A stretch of 64,000 nucleotides of DNA from Papilionanthe hookeriana x Papilionanthe teres. Lineage: Eukaryota; Streptophyta; Magnoliopsida; Asparagales; Orchidaceae. The notes under the pieces were generated by a model. It did no database searches, had not been told where the DNA came from, and saw only the letters and a list, made by a program, of their open reading frames with translations. The DNA lies in contig CM040428.1 in NCBI GenBank assembly GCA_022702705.1, positions 105,604,022-105,668,021 of the forward strand, read 5' to 3'. The translations under genes were made by a program, and so were the position numbers. How positions within the stretch are numbered: the stretch's first letter is position 1; each line of letters starts with the position of its first letter. This document shows, in pieces, positions 35,730 through 47,043 of this stretch.

Positions 35730-37130
35730 CAGTTGTTCATCAGGAAAAGTTTCTGTAATTTCGTTTTCAAGGTCAAACAGTTCATCTTTGTTTCAGCCTA
35801 CGTAAATGATCAGATATTTGGTTGTCAGATCATTTTCTATCTACTATTATGAAATCAAACTCTTGCATTATAAGTGCCCATCTAATCGATCTTGGTTTAG
35901 CAACCTTCTATTGCATTAAATATTTGATAGTAGAATGGTTTGTATTCACTATACATTTAGTTCCAATTAATTACGACCAAAATTTTTCAAAAGCATTTAT
36001 GATTGCTAATAACTCTCTTTCAGTAGTGGTCTAGTTAATTTAAGCTTCATTAAGAGTTTTACTGGCATAGTATATAACTTTGAAAATGTTATCATACCTT
36101 TTTCCTAAAACAAATCCAATTACATAATCACTGGCATCACACATAAGTCTAAATGGTTTCTCCCAATCAGGTGAAACTATTATTGGGTCAGTTATTAATT
36201 TTTCTCTTAGTAATTCAAAGGCATTCAAGCATTCTTCATTAAAATAAAATTTCTTATCTTTTTCTAAAATTTGGCACAAAGGTCTAGTAATTTTTTAGAA
36301 ATCTTTAATATAACGTCTATAGAACACAGCATCTCCTAAAAAACATCTTACCCCTCTCACAGTAGTTGGAGGTAGTAATTTCAAGATGATTTGAGTTTTT
36401 GCAGGGTCTACTTCCATGTCAATATCAGAAATTTTATGCCCAAGTACAATTCCTCCTACAACCATAAATTAACAGTTCTCCTAATTTAGAACTAAATTTG
36501 TTTTTTCCACTTAACTCCAAATCTTTTTCAAAATTATTTAAGTAAACGCCAAATGAAGTTCCAAATATTGAAAAATCTTCCATAAAAACTTCCATTTCAT
36601 AGTTAATCAGATTACTAAAAATTGACAACATACATCTTTGAAATGTTACAGGAGAGTTAGATAATTCAAATGGCAATATTCGAAAAGCAAATGTTCCATA
36701 AGGACTAGTAAATGTGGTCTTTTCTTGATACTTGGGAGCAATTAGTATTTGATGATAGTCGGTATGTCCATCTAAAATCCAAAAATATTTATGCCCAGCA
36801 AGCCTAACCAACATTTGGTCTAGAAAAGGTAAAGGAAAGTGATCTTTCCTAGTGGCAGCATTTAATTTTCTATAATTAACATAGATTCACTAACTAGTGA
36901 CTTGTGTCATGGTTATTAATTCATTTATTTCGTTAGTCACAACTGTCACTTCTCCTTTCTTAGGAACACAATGAATTGGACTTACCTATGCACTATCTGA
37001 AATTGGATATATAATTCTAGCGCCCAACCATTTTAAAATTTATTTCTTCATTACTTCTTACATTAATAGATTTAACCTCCTTTATGGATCAACTCTAGGT
37101 TTATGTTATTCATCTAACAGAATTCTGTGC
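35730..37130 (-). pseudogene. Element B reverse transcriptase and RNase H
   Basis: RT: HKYFWILDGHTDYHQILIAP, FTSPYGTFAFRILPFELSNS and VFMEDFSIFG, where the second Asp of the catalytic pair is Glu. Then an inactive thumb. RNase [27 protein letters not shown] (36,040-36,279), continuing through the TTTERELLAI and Asp-His-Ser blocks at 35,850-36,030 with stops. Confidence 0.83.
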
Positions 37131-37379
37131 ATGTAGATTGAAAGACTGATTTCTTTAATATCGGCTAAAGTCCAACCAAATGCTTTTTTGTATCTTCTTT
37201 AAGTTTCTAATAGTTTCTGCTCTTGTAATCATTTAAACCTGAGGATAGAATAACTTGTAATGTTGATAATTCTCCTGAGTACACATACTTCAAATTATTT
37301 TAAAGTATTTTCATCTCAAATTTAGGAGGTTTAATGATGGATGGAATTAAACTTTTATTATTATTTTATGTAATATCTA

Positions 37380-37960
37380 ACATGTCAAATCCTTCCTAAA
37401 CATAATCCAGTTCTTCATTATCTATCTCATTAAATTTATCTACCATTTCATCTTCATCCACACATTTCAAATTTTCTTGTTCAAATTTGTCTTCATAATT
37501 TTCCTTAAAATGCTCATTTTTTAAGTAGTCACAAATTTCCATTCGAAAGCATTCATCATTTTCTTCTCTTGTGGGGTATTTAATAGCTTTTGATATATTA
37601 AATGTCACTTTCTGATTATTAACTTTCATAGTTAACTCTCCTTTTTAAAAATTTATCATGGCTCTTCCTGTTGTAAGGAATGGTCTTCCTAAAATTATAG
37701 CAAATTATTTATTTTCCTCCATATCTAAAAAAATAAAGTCTATAGGAAAGATAAATTTATCAACCTTTAACAAAATATCTTCAACAACTACTTTAGAATA
37801 AGTAATAAAATGATCAGCTAACTGAAAAGTAACTAAAGTAGGTAAAATTTTTCCTATTCCTAATCTTTTGAAAGTTGATAAAGGCATAAGAATAATGGTG
37901 GCGCCCAGATCACATAAGGCTCTTCCAAAAAACTTTTCTCCTATATCACAAAGAACAGTG
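37380..37960 (-). pseudogene. Element B aspartic protease and linker
   Basis: Active-site region LCDLGATIILMPLSTFKRLG at about 37,850-37,915 (usually DLGAS). Then FQLADHFITYSKVVVEDILL, KVDKFIFPIDFIFLDMEENK, the GRPFL-type block, and KVNNQKVTFNISKAIKYPT with the acidic linker that follows (37,396-37,629). Confidence 0.78.
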
Positions 37961-39062
37961 AAGCTACCAGGATCCTAAAGTTTTTTAAGAAGCTTTTTCA
38001 AGATAATTGTGCTACACTCTTCACTAAGTGCGATAGTTTCATTATCAGAAAACATCCTTTTCTTATTCAGTATATCCTTCATAAACTTCACATAGTTGGG
38101 CATTCTTTCTAAGGCTTCAACTAAATGAATATTTATAGTTAATTTTTTAAGGGTTCTTTTAGAGTTTTAGAAAATTGTTTCTTTTTTTTTTGTTTCAATC
38201 TTTGAGGAAACAGAGGTGGTGGTCTATCTACAGTAATATTCATTAATTTAAGTGGATATTCCAAATCAGGATATATATTATCATGTCCTTTATCAGTCTT
38301 CACCTTCTCTTTTTCAACTTTAACGTCTTTTTGGACTCTTGATTCCAATTCTTTTCCACTTCTTAACTGTATAGCCTTAAGTTGTTCTTTATTTTGTTTT
38401 TTTAGGTTAATCTCAACATTACTAGGGAAAGTTTCAGAAGGTCTATTACTAAGTGTAGTAGCAATATGTGCCAATTGAGTTTCAATATTTTTAATAGCAG
38501 CTCCTTGACTTTGCAACTGATTCCCTTTACTTTGCAACTAATTCCCTTGACTTTGCAATTGATTACCCATGTTTAATATCAACTCTTTCGCAGTCAACTT
38601 CTTTTCCATAAATTGTGGGCTACTATTGAAACTTGAAGGATAAGAAGGTCTATAATTAGTGTTTCCCTGGTTCTTCAAATTTTCCAATGGGTTCATAAAA
38701 TTGTTCCCAAAATGCTGGTTAATAGTAAGAGTGTTATTATTCATGTTTAAGATTGAGTGGTTTTTCTAACGAGGATTTTAATAATTACAATAAGGATTGT
38801 TAGGTTTATTATTAATAGCATTTAAAGTCTCAGAAGATGATTGAGAATCTACTATATGTCCCAATGAATTTTCCTCTAACACTTGAGGCTTTTAAGAAGA
38901 GTTCATTCTAAATTGGTCTATTTATTTTTAAATCGCAGCAATTTGAGAAGCCAACATAGATATTGCATCAAAATCATGAATACTAGGTCCTCTTTTTGGA
39001 TTGACCCATTCAAAGGGCCATTGAAAATTATTAGTAGCCATCTTTTTAATTAAAGAATATGC
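37961..39062 (-). pseudogene. Element B gag, C-terminal part only
   Basis: Starts mid-gag at AYSLIKKMATNNFQWP. Continues NPKRGPSIHDFDAISMLASQ, SSFNSSPQFMEKKLTAKELI, repeated NQLQSQG units (38,500-38,580), GAAIKNIETQLAHIATTL, QLRSGKELESRV, then DRPPPLFPQRLKQKKKKQF near the protease linker. The capsid N-terminal half is missing because the element is cut at 39,062. Confidence 0.78.
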
Positions 39063-40030
39063 CTCTGGTGGCATTTGGAGCTGCCTGAGATTTTCTCAAT
39101 GTTGATATGGATGTCATGTTTTGGAGTTGCCACTATAATATTTCCCTAATCTTTAAGAAATCTTATTTGTTTTGGATCATGTAAAAGATCCTTAGATAAT
39201 AAGAAGTTTGAAGAAAGTAGAGGGCTAATATGATATAAATCAGTAGAATAAAAAATGTCAGTGATAATCCTTATAAAAGGAGATTCTAGAATGCTTTATT
39301 CTAAAAATTTTTATATAAGGACGATCACATATGAAATTTTTATAACTGGATATTTATAGGTGTGATACCTATCCTGAGCTCTTAAATCTCCTATAGGAGC
39401 AAGCTCCTATAGTTAATTACATCTTTGACAATTAAATTTGTCTAAAAAAACTTCTGATTAATGTTAACACTTGTTTTCAAAGAAGTTTCAAGAATAAGGA
39501 AACAAAAATCAATTCAATCATAGGGTAATATTTCATATTACTCTAAGAGTTTGATTTTTGTCAATGTCATTTGTTTTGTCGTTTTTATTTTATTTCATTT
39601 TGTTATATGTCATTTTATTTTTATTTTTTTTTGTCTATGTCATTGTTTTGTTGTCTTGTAATTCGTTATTTGTTTAGTGGTTATCCTAAAAGTTTAGGTT
39701 TCATGGCTATCCTAAAAGTCTAGGTTTCACGGCTATCCTAAAAGTTTAGCTTTAGTTTTGTCATTATTTTGTTTGTGTCATTTTGATTTTATTTTGTTAA
39801 TATTGTTTTGTTAATTTTGTTTTGTTTTATTTTGTTAATGTCATTTTTTTGATGTCATTTTGATTTTGTTTTCTTTTGTTATTTGTCTCGTCTTTATAAT
39901 GTCTCCCCACAAAATAGAGTTAGCACACCCTAATAACATGCAAAGAAAATCTAAAGCGAAACTTGTCTTTAACTTGTAAGAAAAATAGTGTCAGAGTAGT
40001 CTCACAAAAGAAATATTATCGACTTTATTT
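39063..40030. other. Tat/Ogre-like non-coding sequence at the truncated end of element B
   Basis: No coding sequence. TGGAGTTGCCACTAT at about 39,121-39,138 resembles leader sequence of Tat-type elements, and the CCTATAGTTAATTACATCTT block at 39,405-39,425 is shared with 560-602. Three tandem copies of about CTATCCTAAAAGTTTAGGTTT lie at 39,680-39,755. A T-rich stretch with TGTCATTTTGTTTTG units follows to 39,900. Confidence 0.4.
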
Positions 40031-40039
40031 CCTTGGTTG

Positions 40040-41770
40040 ATTTTAATATGAGTTAGGTTTAGGAATTTTAGATTCAATGTCATTTGAATCTAAGGGTTTT
40101 AAGTTTAATGTGGATTAGACTTAAATAAATCCATCATAAGTTAGACCATATTTTTTTAGATTTGAATCTGAAGTCATTTGGATAAGTCTAACTAAATTTA
40201 AATTTGGGTAAAGTTTTAGATTTAGTGTCATTTGAATCTAAAAATGATTAGATTAAATCTTAGATTCACTGTCATTTGAACCTAAAGGTATTTAAGTTAA
40301 ATTTAGATTCAATATAAGTTGAATCTTAGAAATTTAACTTAGTCATATTAGACCTAAGTAAGATTTGAATTAGATTTAATGTAGGCTGAATCTAATTTAA
40401 GTTTGATCAAGTTCAATGTAGGTTGAACCAGAGTTAAAGTTGAGTTTGGTCCAAATTAGAATGAACTTAAGTTAGATTTGAGTTAGAATTGGATTCAGAT
40501 TAGGTTGAACCTAAATATAAAATAGGTTAAAGCTAAGTATAGGTTAAGGTTAGGCTTAATGTATGTTGAATCTATGAGTTTTTATGTTTGACTTAAGCTC
40601 AAGTTGGGTTGAGTTTAAGGTTTAAGTAAACTTAGGTTCAATTCGACCTAAAGTTTATGTTGAATTAGATTCAATTTGGGTTTAATTTAGATTCAATTTA
40701 GATTGAATCTAAAATTCTGAATTAACATAGATTTAAGTTTGATTAGACTTAAGTTATAAGTTTTACTTACGTCCAATCTAGGATGAACTTAAAATTTGGT
40801 TAACTAGGGTTCAGGTTAGGTTAAACCTAAGTTGGAGGTTTTATTTAGGTTCAATATGAGTTGAACCTAAGGTTTGGTTAACTTAGGTTCAAGTTATGTT
40901 GAACCTAAGTTAGAAGTTTGATTTAAGATAGACTTAACTAAGGTTTAGGGTTACTTAAGCCTAAGGTAAATAAGACTTAAAGGTTAATTAATTCTAATTA
41001 GGTTAGACTTAAAAGGATTTAAAGTTGTTTAGGCTTCATGAGAGTAAGACATAAAGGTTAATTAACTCTAATTAGGGCTAGACTTAATTAGGATTTAAGG
41101 TTGTTTAGGCCTAATGTAAGTATTGCTTAAAGGTTAACTAAGTTTAATTAGGGTTAGACTTAATTGGGTTTTATGTTTTTTAAGCCTAATGTAGGTAAGG
41201 CTTATAGGTTAATTAAGTCTAATTAGGGTTAGACTTAATTGGGCTTTAAGGTCGTTTATGCCTAATGTAAGTAAGGCTTAAAGGTTAATTAAATTTAATT
41301 AGTGTTAGAATTAATTGGGTTTTATGTTTGTTTTCTAATGTAAGTAAGGCTTAAAGGTTAATTAATTCTAATTAGGGTTAAACTTAATTTGGATTTAAGG
41401 TTGTTTAAGCATAATGTAGGTAAGGTTTAAAAGTTAATTAACTATAATTAGGGTTAGACTTAATTTGGTTTTAAGGTCATTTAAGCCTAAGTATGGCTTT
41501 AAAGGTTAATTAATTTTAAATAGGGTTAGACTTAAATGGGTTTTAAGGTTGTTTAAGCCTAATGTAAGTAAGGCTTAAAAGTTAATTAAGTTTAGTTAGG
41601 ATTAGACTTAATTAGGTTTTAGAGTTTAATTAAACCTAATTTAGGTCAGGTTTAATTTAATAATTAAACCTAATTAAAATTAGGTCTAGTAAAGATTTAG
41701 GATTAATTAAACCTAACTTAAGTAAGGTTTAATTGGATTAGTTAGCCCAAATTAGACCTAACTTAAGGAA
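40040..41770. repeat. Degenerate tandem array of hairpin-forming units
   Basis: First part (40,040-40,960): repeated inverted repeats such as TTAGATTCAA/TTGAATCTAA with a 6-base loop (40,068-40,093) and TTAGGTTCAA/TTGAACCTAA (40,845-40,870), both perfect over 10 bases. Second part (about 40,975-41,650): around nine units of roughly 75 bp, each with AAAGGTTAATTAA, TCTAATTAGGGTTAGACTTAA and a TAAGCCT...AGGCTTA dyad. No ORF. Confidence 0.8.
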
Positions 41771-41779
41771 CTTGCATTA

Positions 41780-42640
41780 GCCCTTAAATAAGTGGAAAGG
41801 GCAGAGGATTTCCAAACCCCAAGTGGTGGACGACCAAGGATATGAGATTGGCCAACGCTATTGTGCTAGATAATGATGTAGAGGCACTAATTTTTGACAC
41901 TACTCGCATTTCCTGAAAAATTCTTTAGCGACCTTATGTAGTGTCGGTCAGAAGTAGCATTGTTGTTGTAATCGATAGGCTATTTTTTCCAACTAGAGTG
42001 GCTCCTACATGCTCTAACGTGCACTACTCTGAGAACATCCAAAGCTATGTCTTCCATCAGGCATGTTAGTTATGTTAAGGTGACCGATGGTCTGAAAATT
42101 ATTCTTTCAATCATCAAGTATAATGCGACCTTGATTTTGTAGCATCTTCGATTTGTAACCTCTTCCGATACTTTTTCTGTCTCTAGATAAAGAAAATAGG
42201 GATCCATCCAAATTTTTGTTCCATTAAATTTGACAGAAACTTCCATCATCCTTGGTTCACGGACTACTGGCTGAGTGAGTCTTTGTGGAACTCCACCCAA
42301 ACTGATGTGTTTGAACAAGATATTGGTTACGTGGTTTTCCTCACAACCCATGTTTTTTATACTGAAGTTTTTGAACCTTTCTATTTCTTTTTATGTTTTG
42401 GAAAGACTTGGTTAATAGTTCCTCTCGAGTACTGAAATTCTGATTGACTTGATTTACAACCAGTAAGGAGTTAATTTTACAAGAAGCTCACACAATCTCA
42501 TAGGCTTAATGAAGACATGTGATCAATGCGTCATACTATGCTTGGTTATTTGTAACCTCAAATTCTATCACAATGGACTGCTAGATGTGCTCTCCAGCCA
42601 TACTGTTCAATGTCAGTCAAAGCCCTCTCTGGTTTGGACA
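41780..42640 (-). pseudogene. Tat/Ogre-type archaeal-like RNase H and integrase start
   Basis: Minus strand: VIEFEVTNNQA*YDALI and LVVNQVNQNF mark the second (archaeal-type) RNase H typical of Tat/Ogre. An open stretch at 42,070-42,351 includes the linker WMDPYFLYLETEKVSEEVTN. Past frameshifts comes the integrase zinc-binding region GYYWPTLHKVAKEFFRKCEE followed by CQK, and PWSSTTWGLEI at the start of the core. It stops at about 41,780 against the tandem array, so most of integrase is missing. Confidence 0.72.
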
Positions 42641-44000
42641 CCCATCAATGTGTGAGGTCCAGATTCTGTCATTAGCTGAGTTTCCGTCACATGATTCTTC
42701 TGACCTAGAGATGTTTGCAATAAAATAAGTGATCATTTGTGCCTTGATAGCCGTTCAGGGGACAAACTTGATGTCATATTTAACGAGTTCTACTGCCCAA
42801 TTTGAAAAGCAACTAGAATCTTTCGGATGAGTGAATAATAATTTGAATAGATGATCAGTGATGACTCACCTGAAAATACAGTTGGAGCTTATGAAGAGAG
42901 AAAATGAAGGAAAAATTTTGTTTTTCCATTACTCGGAACCTGGTTTCAGCATCTTGATGAACTTGGCCGGCACAAAACACCAAGAATTATTTCGCCACCT
43001 CCACTTTGACTAGTACTAAGCTGATTGCTTCTCTTCCGACCTGAGGAATAACAATAATTCCTCCACTGGCTTTGGACTTTATAGTAGAAGAGATGATGCT
43101 AGAGTGTCTTTTAGGCCTTTGAATGCTAACTCATAATCAACAGTCCATTTAAAACACTTATTTTTCCTAAAAGCTTTAAAGAATGCAACACACTTGTCTC
43201 CAGCTTCTATAATAAAGTGACTAAGTCCCGCTAACTCATCTTGCCAGCCTTTGCATTCCTTTTGGATTCCAAGGGTGGGACGGGGTGTCTAGTATCACCC
43301 AAACCTTCTCCGGGTTGGCCTCTAACCCATTAATGGTTAATAAAAACCTAATAAACTTGTCATTTGATGCTTCAAAAGTACACTTCAAGGGATTTAACTT
43401 CATATTAAAGTATTTAAGTATTTCAAAACTTTCTTTTAGGTCTTTTATAAGTTGTTCAGCCAATTTACTTTTCACTATGACATTGTTTACATACACCTCA
43501 ACATTCATTCCCATTTAGTTTAAAAATATTACAACAATGAGGAGATGACAGGCTGCCTCGACATTTTTTAGCTTGAAAGGCATTATATTGAAACACGAAA
43601 CTCGTGCAGTAATAAAAATAATCTTTTTCAGTGTCAGTCGGGTGCATCTTTATCTAGTGATATCTTGAGAAGGCATCGAGGAAGCTCATTAAGGGTAGCC
43701 AAATCAACCAGTGTGTCGATCCTCTCTAGGGGATAAGTGTCATTCAGACATGCGGCATTGAGGTTAGTAAAATCGAGACACATTCTCCCTTTATCATAGG
43801 TTTTCAAATCATCATCGCGTTCAAGAGTCTGGTTGAGTATTGCACATCTCGGATGTAGCCCAACTCCTTCAGCTTCTGGATTCCAGTTAGTATTGGTTTA
43901 GTCAACGACCTCATAGTCGATCAAAGTTTCACTTTCATCGGCTGAGTAAATGGTGATATATTTAGCTAGTGACATGCGACTTTAACTAGGACCGAGATCA
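42641..44000 (-). pseudogene. Tat/Ogre-type reverse transcriptase and RNase H
   Basis: An open stretch at 43,236-43,514 reads GMNVEVYVNNVIVKSKLAEQ, DLKESFEILKYFNMKLNPLK and GLEANPEKVWVIL, clearly RT of the Tat clade. The catalytic YVDD is YVNN, with both Asp lost. Further on, KCVAFFKAFRKNKCFKWT, LAFKGLKDTLASS and a degraded RNase H follow (42,960-43,200). Upstream RT fragments (43,540-43,950) are broken by frameshifts. Confidence 0.78.
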
Positions 44001-44890
44001 TCTCCACGATTGTCCAAGAGGAGACATCTCGATGCATGCAGAGGGTTAAAATCAATATTCCCATATGCCTTGAATCAAATTTCTTGCCATCCTTGCTAGT
44101 TTTGGGCACCTAGAGGATGGTCTCACTGGACTAAAGACCTTCTTCTCTCTAGATTTGAATTTTGAGTGGTTCCTAATCGATACTAGTTACTGCCTAAACA
44201 TATCTACCTTTGTACTACTCTAAGTTCCCTCAAATTACTATTATCTCCCCATCTCTGGTGAATTTTATAGCCACGTGGTAGGTTGAAGCTACTGCTTGGT
44301 AGTTATTCAATAATAGTCGATCGAATATCTCATTGCATTTAGTGGGGATACCACAACAAAAAAGTTTTATGTGTTGATGAATTGTTTTTCTCGTTTTCCC
44401 AATGAGACACGTAACTCTATCAGGCCTAAGGCTTCTTTCCTCTCCTTAGAAGCCAAACAATGGGTGGGCCGATGTCACCAACCTATTAGTTTTGAGTCTC
44501 ATTTTATCGAACATAGTTTTTAAACAATAAATTAACTGAACTCCTAGTGTCGACTAGGATGCTACCCACTAGGTAATTGTTTACGAGGGTAGTGATAATG
44601 ATTTTATCATTATGTGGGTTTCCATTTGTGGGAAGATCTACATCTATAAAAGTGATTGGAGGGTGAGTACGAGTGTGAGATTCGAAGGAACATACCTCCC
44701 CTGACTAGTGTCTCTTAAACAATTAGGATAACCCTTTACCTCCGCTAAAGATAACCAAAATGATCCCTGCTATGTGGATTTAATTTTCTCAATTAGGTCC
44801 ATTATTATGCCTCTCTGTTGGGGCCTTTCACTGTCACTTTGTGTGAGCTCCAACAAAGATGAAATCTTTTAAATTTCTAACCCGGATGAG
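44001..44890 (-). pseudogene. Tat/Ogre-type protease region
   Basis: Readable piece ILVDTRSSVNLLF at about 44,530-44,570, matching the aspartic protease motif VDTGSSxNxLF with Gly changed to Arg. The rest is degraded. The fragment is cut at 44,890 by the LTR of element C, so gag of this element is not present here. Confidence 0.6.
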
Positions 44891-46859
44891 TGATACACCT
44901 AAAATATATAGTGTTTGTATACACATTTTTATACCTATTTTTTATGTTATTGCACTTTAATTGAAGGTATTTTGTGTCTTTTTCTTATAGGTATGATTAA
45001 ATGGATGATTTTGATAAAAAGAGTGAAAAAAGCTTCCAATTAGGAGCAAAAATGAAGAAAATTGAAAAAGTGATGTGTGGCGGCTAAGCACTAGAATCCG
45101 CACTTAAGCGCCAAGGCCTCGCCGTTATGCATCGAGATTTATAGCTTACGCACCAGTAGGCTCGCGGCTAAGCACCAGTACGTCGCACTGTAAATAAGGA
45201 GTTATTTTAATTTAGGTGCCATTTTGAAGAGGTTTACGAAGCACTTCTTGGTACAACAAGGGTAACTTCCTGCTGGCGCCAAATTTAATTCAAAATACTC
45301 TTTAATGAATGCATCACTTGAAAGATACGTTGAATCTAGACATAATTTCAAGAGATACAAAAACACCTTTTGGAAAAGTATAAAAAGAGGACTTGAAGAT
45401 CAGAAATATGGTTGTTGTTGGAGGGTGTGGTTAGTGTTTAAGAGTGAGGTTTATGTTAGGAAGTTATCTTAAAATACACCTCTCCACTTCACCATGTTTA
45501 CTTCATTTTATATAGTTTGTATTAGGAGTAGAATTGAGATTTAGAGACCATGGAGTTAGATGCCAACCTCTAAAGTATTGTAAGGGAAAACAAAGTTTTA
45601 AAGGAACATCAAAAGTTTTGTGGAGATGATTTACAGATAATTCTTTATCTTTATATTACATTTGGTTTTTAATTAAGACTTCTTGTGTTTTCACTGTAAT
45701 TTTTACTTTTAAACCAAGTTGTGATTGCATTTTCTTCATGAATAGTTTTCTTTATCTTTTCCTTAAGTGATGAAGTAATTAAGTTGTGGAAATACGTTGT
45801 GTGAAGTATAGGATTTAAACATTGGAAGAAGTTATGATGATTCAAATCCTTGCACTTTATTTACGTCTTAATTTGGTCAATTAGGATATTAAAATTTGTT
45901 GTGAGATCATGTAAGATCCTGTGCGGTATTGTCTCATTCAACAATTGGAAAGAATCACATCAGATTGTATGGATGAGAATGTAATCCATATAGTTGAGTG
46001 CAAATAAATAGGGAGATATGTTGTGATTGGTGTAGACTTAGAGAATATTAGAGTGATAGGTTAAAGCCCCTAATTTGATTTATTGTTTTATGTTTTGATA
46101 CGAGATGTTAGCCCCAAGATGGGTGGAATCAAGATAATTCTAGAGTGAGTTCTAATATCTTTCCTACCTAACCTGTTTTCAAGATTTTTAAAACAGTGAA
46201 TTAACCTATGTTCATTATAGCATCTCTAGTAAGGGTAAATAATATAATTGCTCCTATTTGGCACAACACATTTTAAGATACTTCCACAATAAATATTCTC
46301 CATAACTTGTTACTGATTCATAAAAAGGAAAAAGATATTTCATTTGCATAAGTTTTCATCTTACAAAATTTTTGTTAAAGTTGTTGCTTACATTCATTTC
46401 AAATTCTAAAATTACAAAAAGAATCTAATTATATTTGCTAAAATATTATCTTTAGTTGAGTAATATCTTTTCTAAAAGTAAAAAAAGTTAATTTTCCTTT
46501 CTCTAAATCAAAAGATATTTTCTTTATTTATCACTTTCCCAGTAGGTTCGATATCTTGGCCTCATCTGGCCGATCACTAGAAACTGAGCGATTGCAAGAG
46601 AAAATGGTCGAATTACTAAGATGAAAGAAAGCATCCATAGGATTCAATTTTTTTTTGCTTGAACTTCCTTTAGGGGCATGGCCTCTACCGATTTGGAGAA
46701 AGAGTATGTCGATGCCAAGATGGGCTTAATCAGAAAGTCCTATATTACTTGATAAACGATACATTTACTTGCGTAGTATCCACATTATAAAATCATTAAA
46801 AGAAGTATTAATATATATATATATATATATATATTGTAAGCATAATTATCAGTGAATCA
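44891..46859 (+). repeat. 5' LTR of element C
   Basis: TG...CA termini (TGATACACC to GAATCA). Family C motifs at 45,079-45,178, TATA-like TATAAAAAGAG at 45,380-45,390, conserved block TTGCTCCTATTTGGCACAA at 46,248-46,266, and an AT microsatellite at 46,810-46,835. Only this LTR of C is in the window, so its end is set by the PBS that follows. Confidence 0.85.
45079..45178 (+). promoter_or_regulatory. Family C GC-rich motif cluster in the LTR
   Basis: GGCGGCTAAGCACTAG (45,079), CACTTAAGCGCCAAG (45,101), TAGCTTACGCACCAG (45,142) and GCGGCTAAGCACCAG (45,164). The core GCTTAAGCGCC/GGCTAAGCACC also occurs upstream of X1 and X2. It lies 200-300 bp upstream of the TATA-like box. Confidence 0.6.
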
Positions 46860-46865
46860 AGTTTT

Positions 46866-46883
46866 TAGCGCCGTTGCTGGGGA
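46866..46883 (+). other. Primer-binding site, tRNA-Asp type (element C)
   Basis: TAGCGCCGTTGCTGGGGA, 16 of 18 matches to the complement of plant tRNA-Asp(GTC). Confidence 0.87.
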
Positions 46884-47043
46884 CGGAAATTAATAAAGAA
46901 GAAAATTTAAGAAAAATTATTTTTTACTTTTTAAAGTCTTATTTAAACTTGCTAGATTTATTTTAGGAAGTTGTTTTTTTTGGGTAATTTTATTTTATTG
47001 TGTTTTATAATAGTGTATACATAAATCAGGTTCATAAGAACTT

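Larger units (their letters stand above)
22085..39062 (-). mobile_element. Element B: truncated Athila-type element with a nested LINE
   Basis: Minus-strand element with the same order as A but only the 3' LTR (22,085-23,759). Reading upstream (to the right): X2, X1, the end of integrase, a LINE insertion, the rest of pol, then gag, which stops abruptly at about 39,062 after an AYSLIKKMATNNFQWP stretch. The N-terminal part of gag, PBS and 5' LTR are missing, replaced by Tat-like DNA. The left flank pentamer is AGTAA; its partner is lost. Its LTR starts 59 bp from the end of element A. Confidence 0.88.

Noticed and set aside
40040..41770. CRISPR-like or satellite array
   Set aside because: Units are degenerate, lack unique spacers, are dyad-containing and sit in plant retroelement DNA. 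A plant satellite remains possible but only about nine units are seen.
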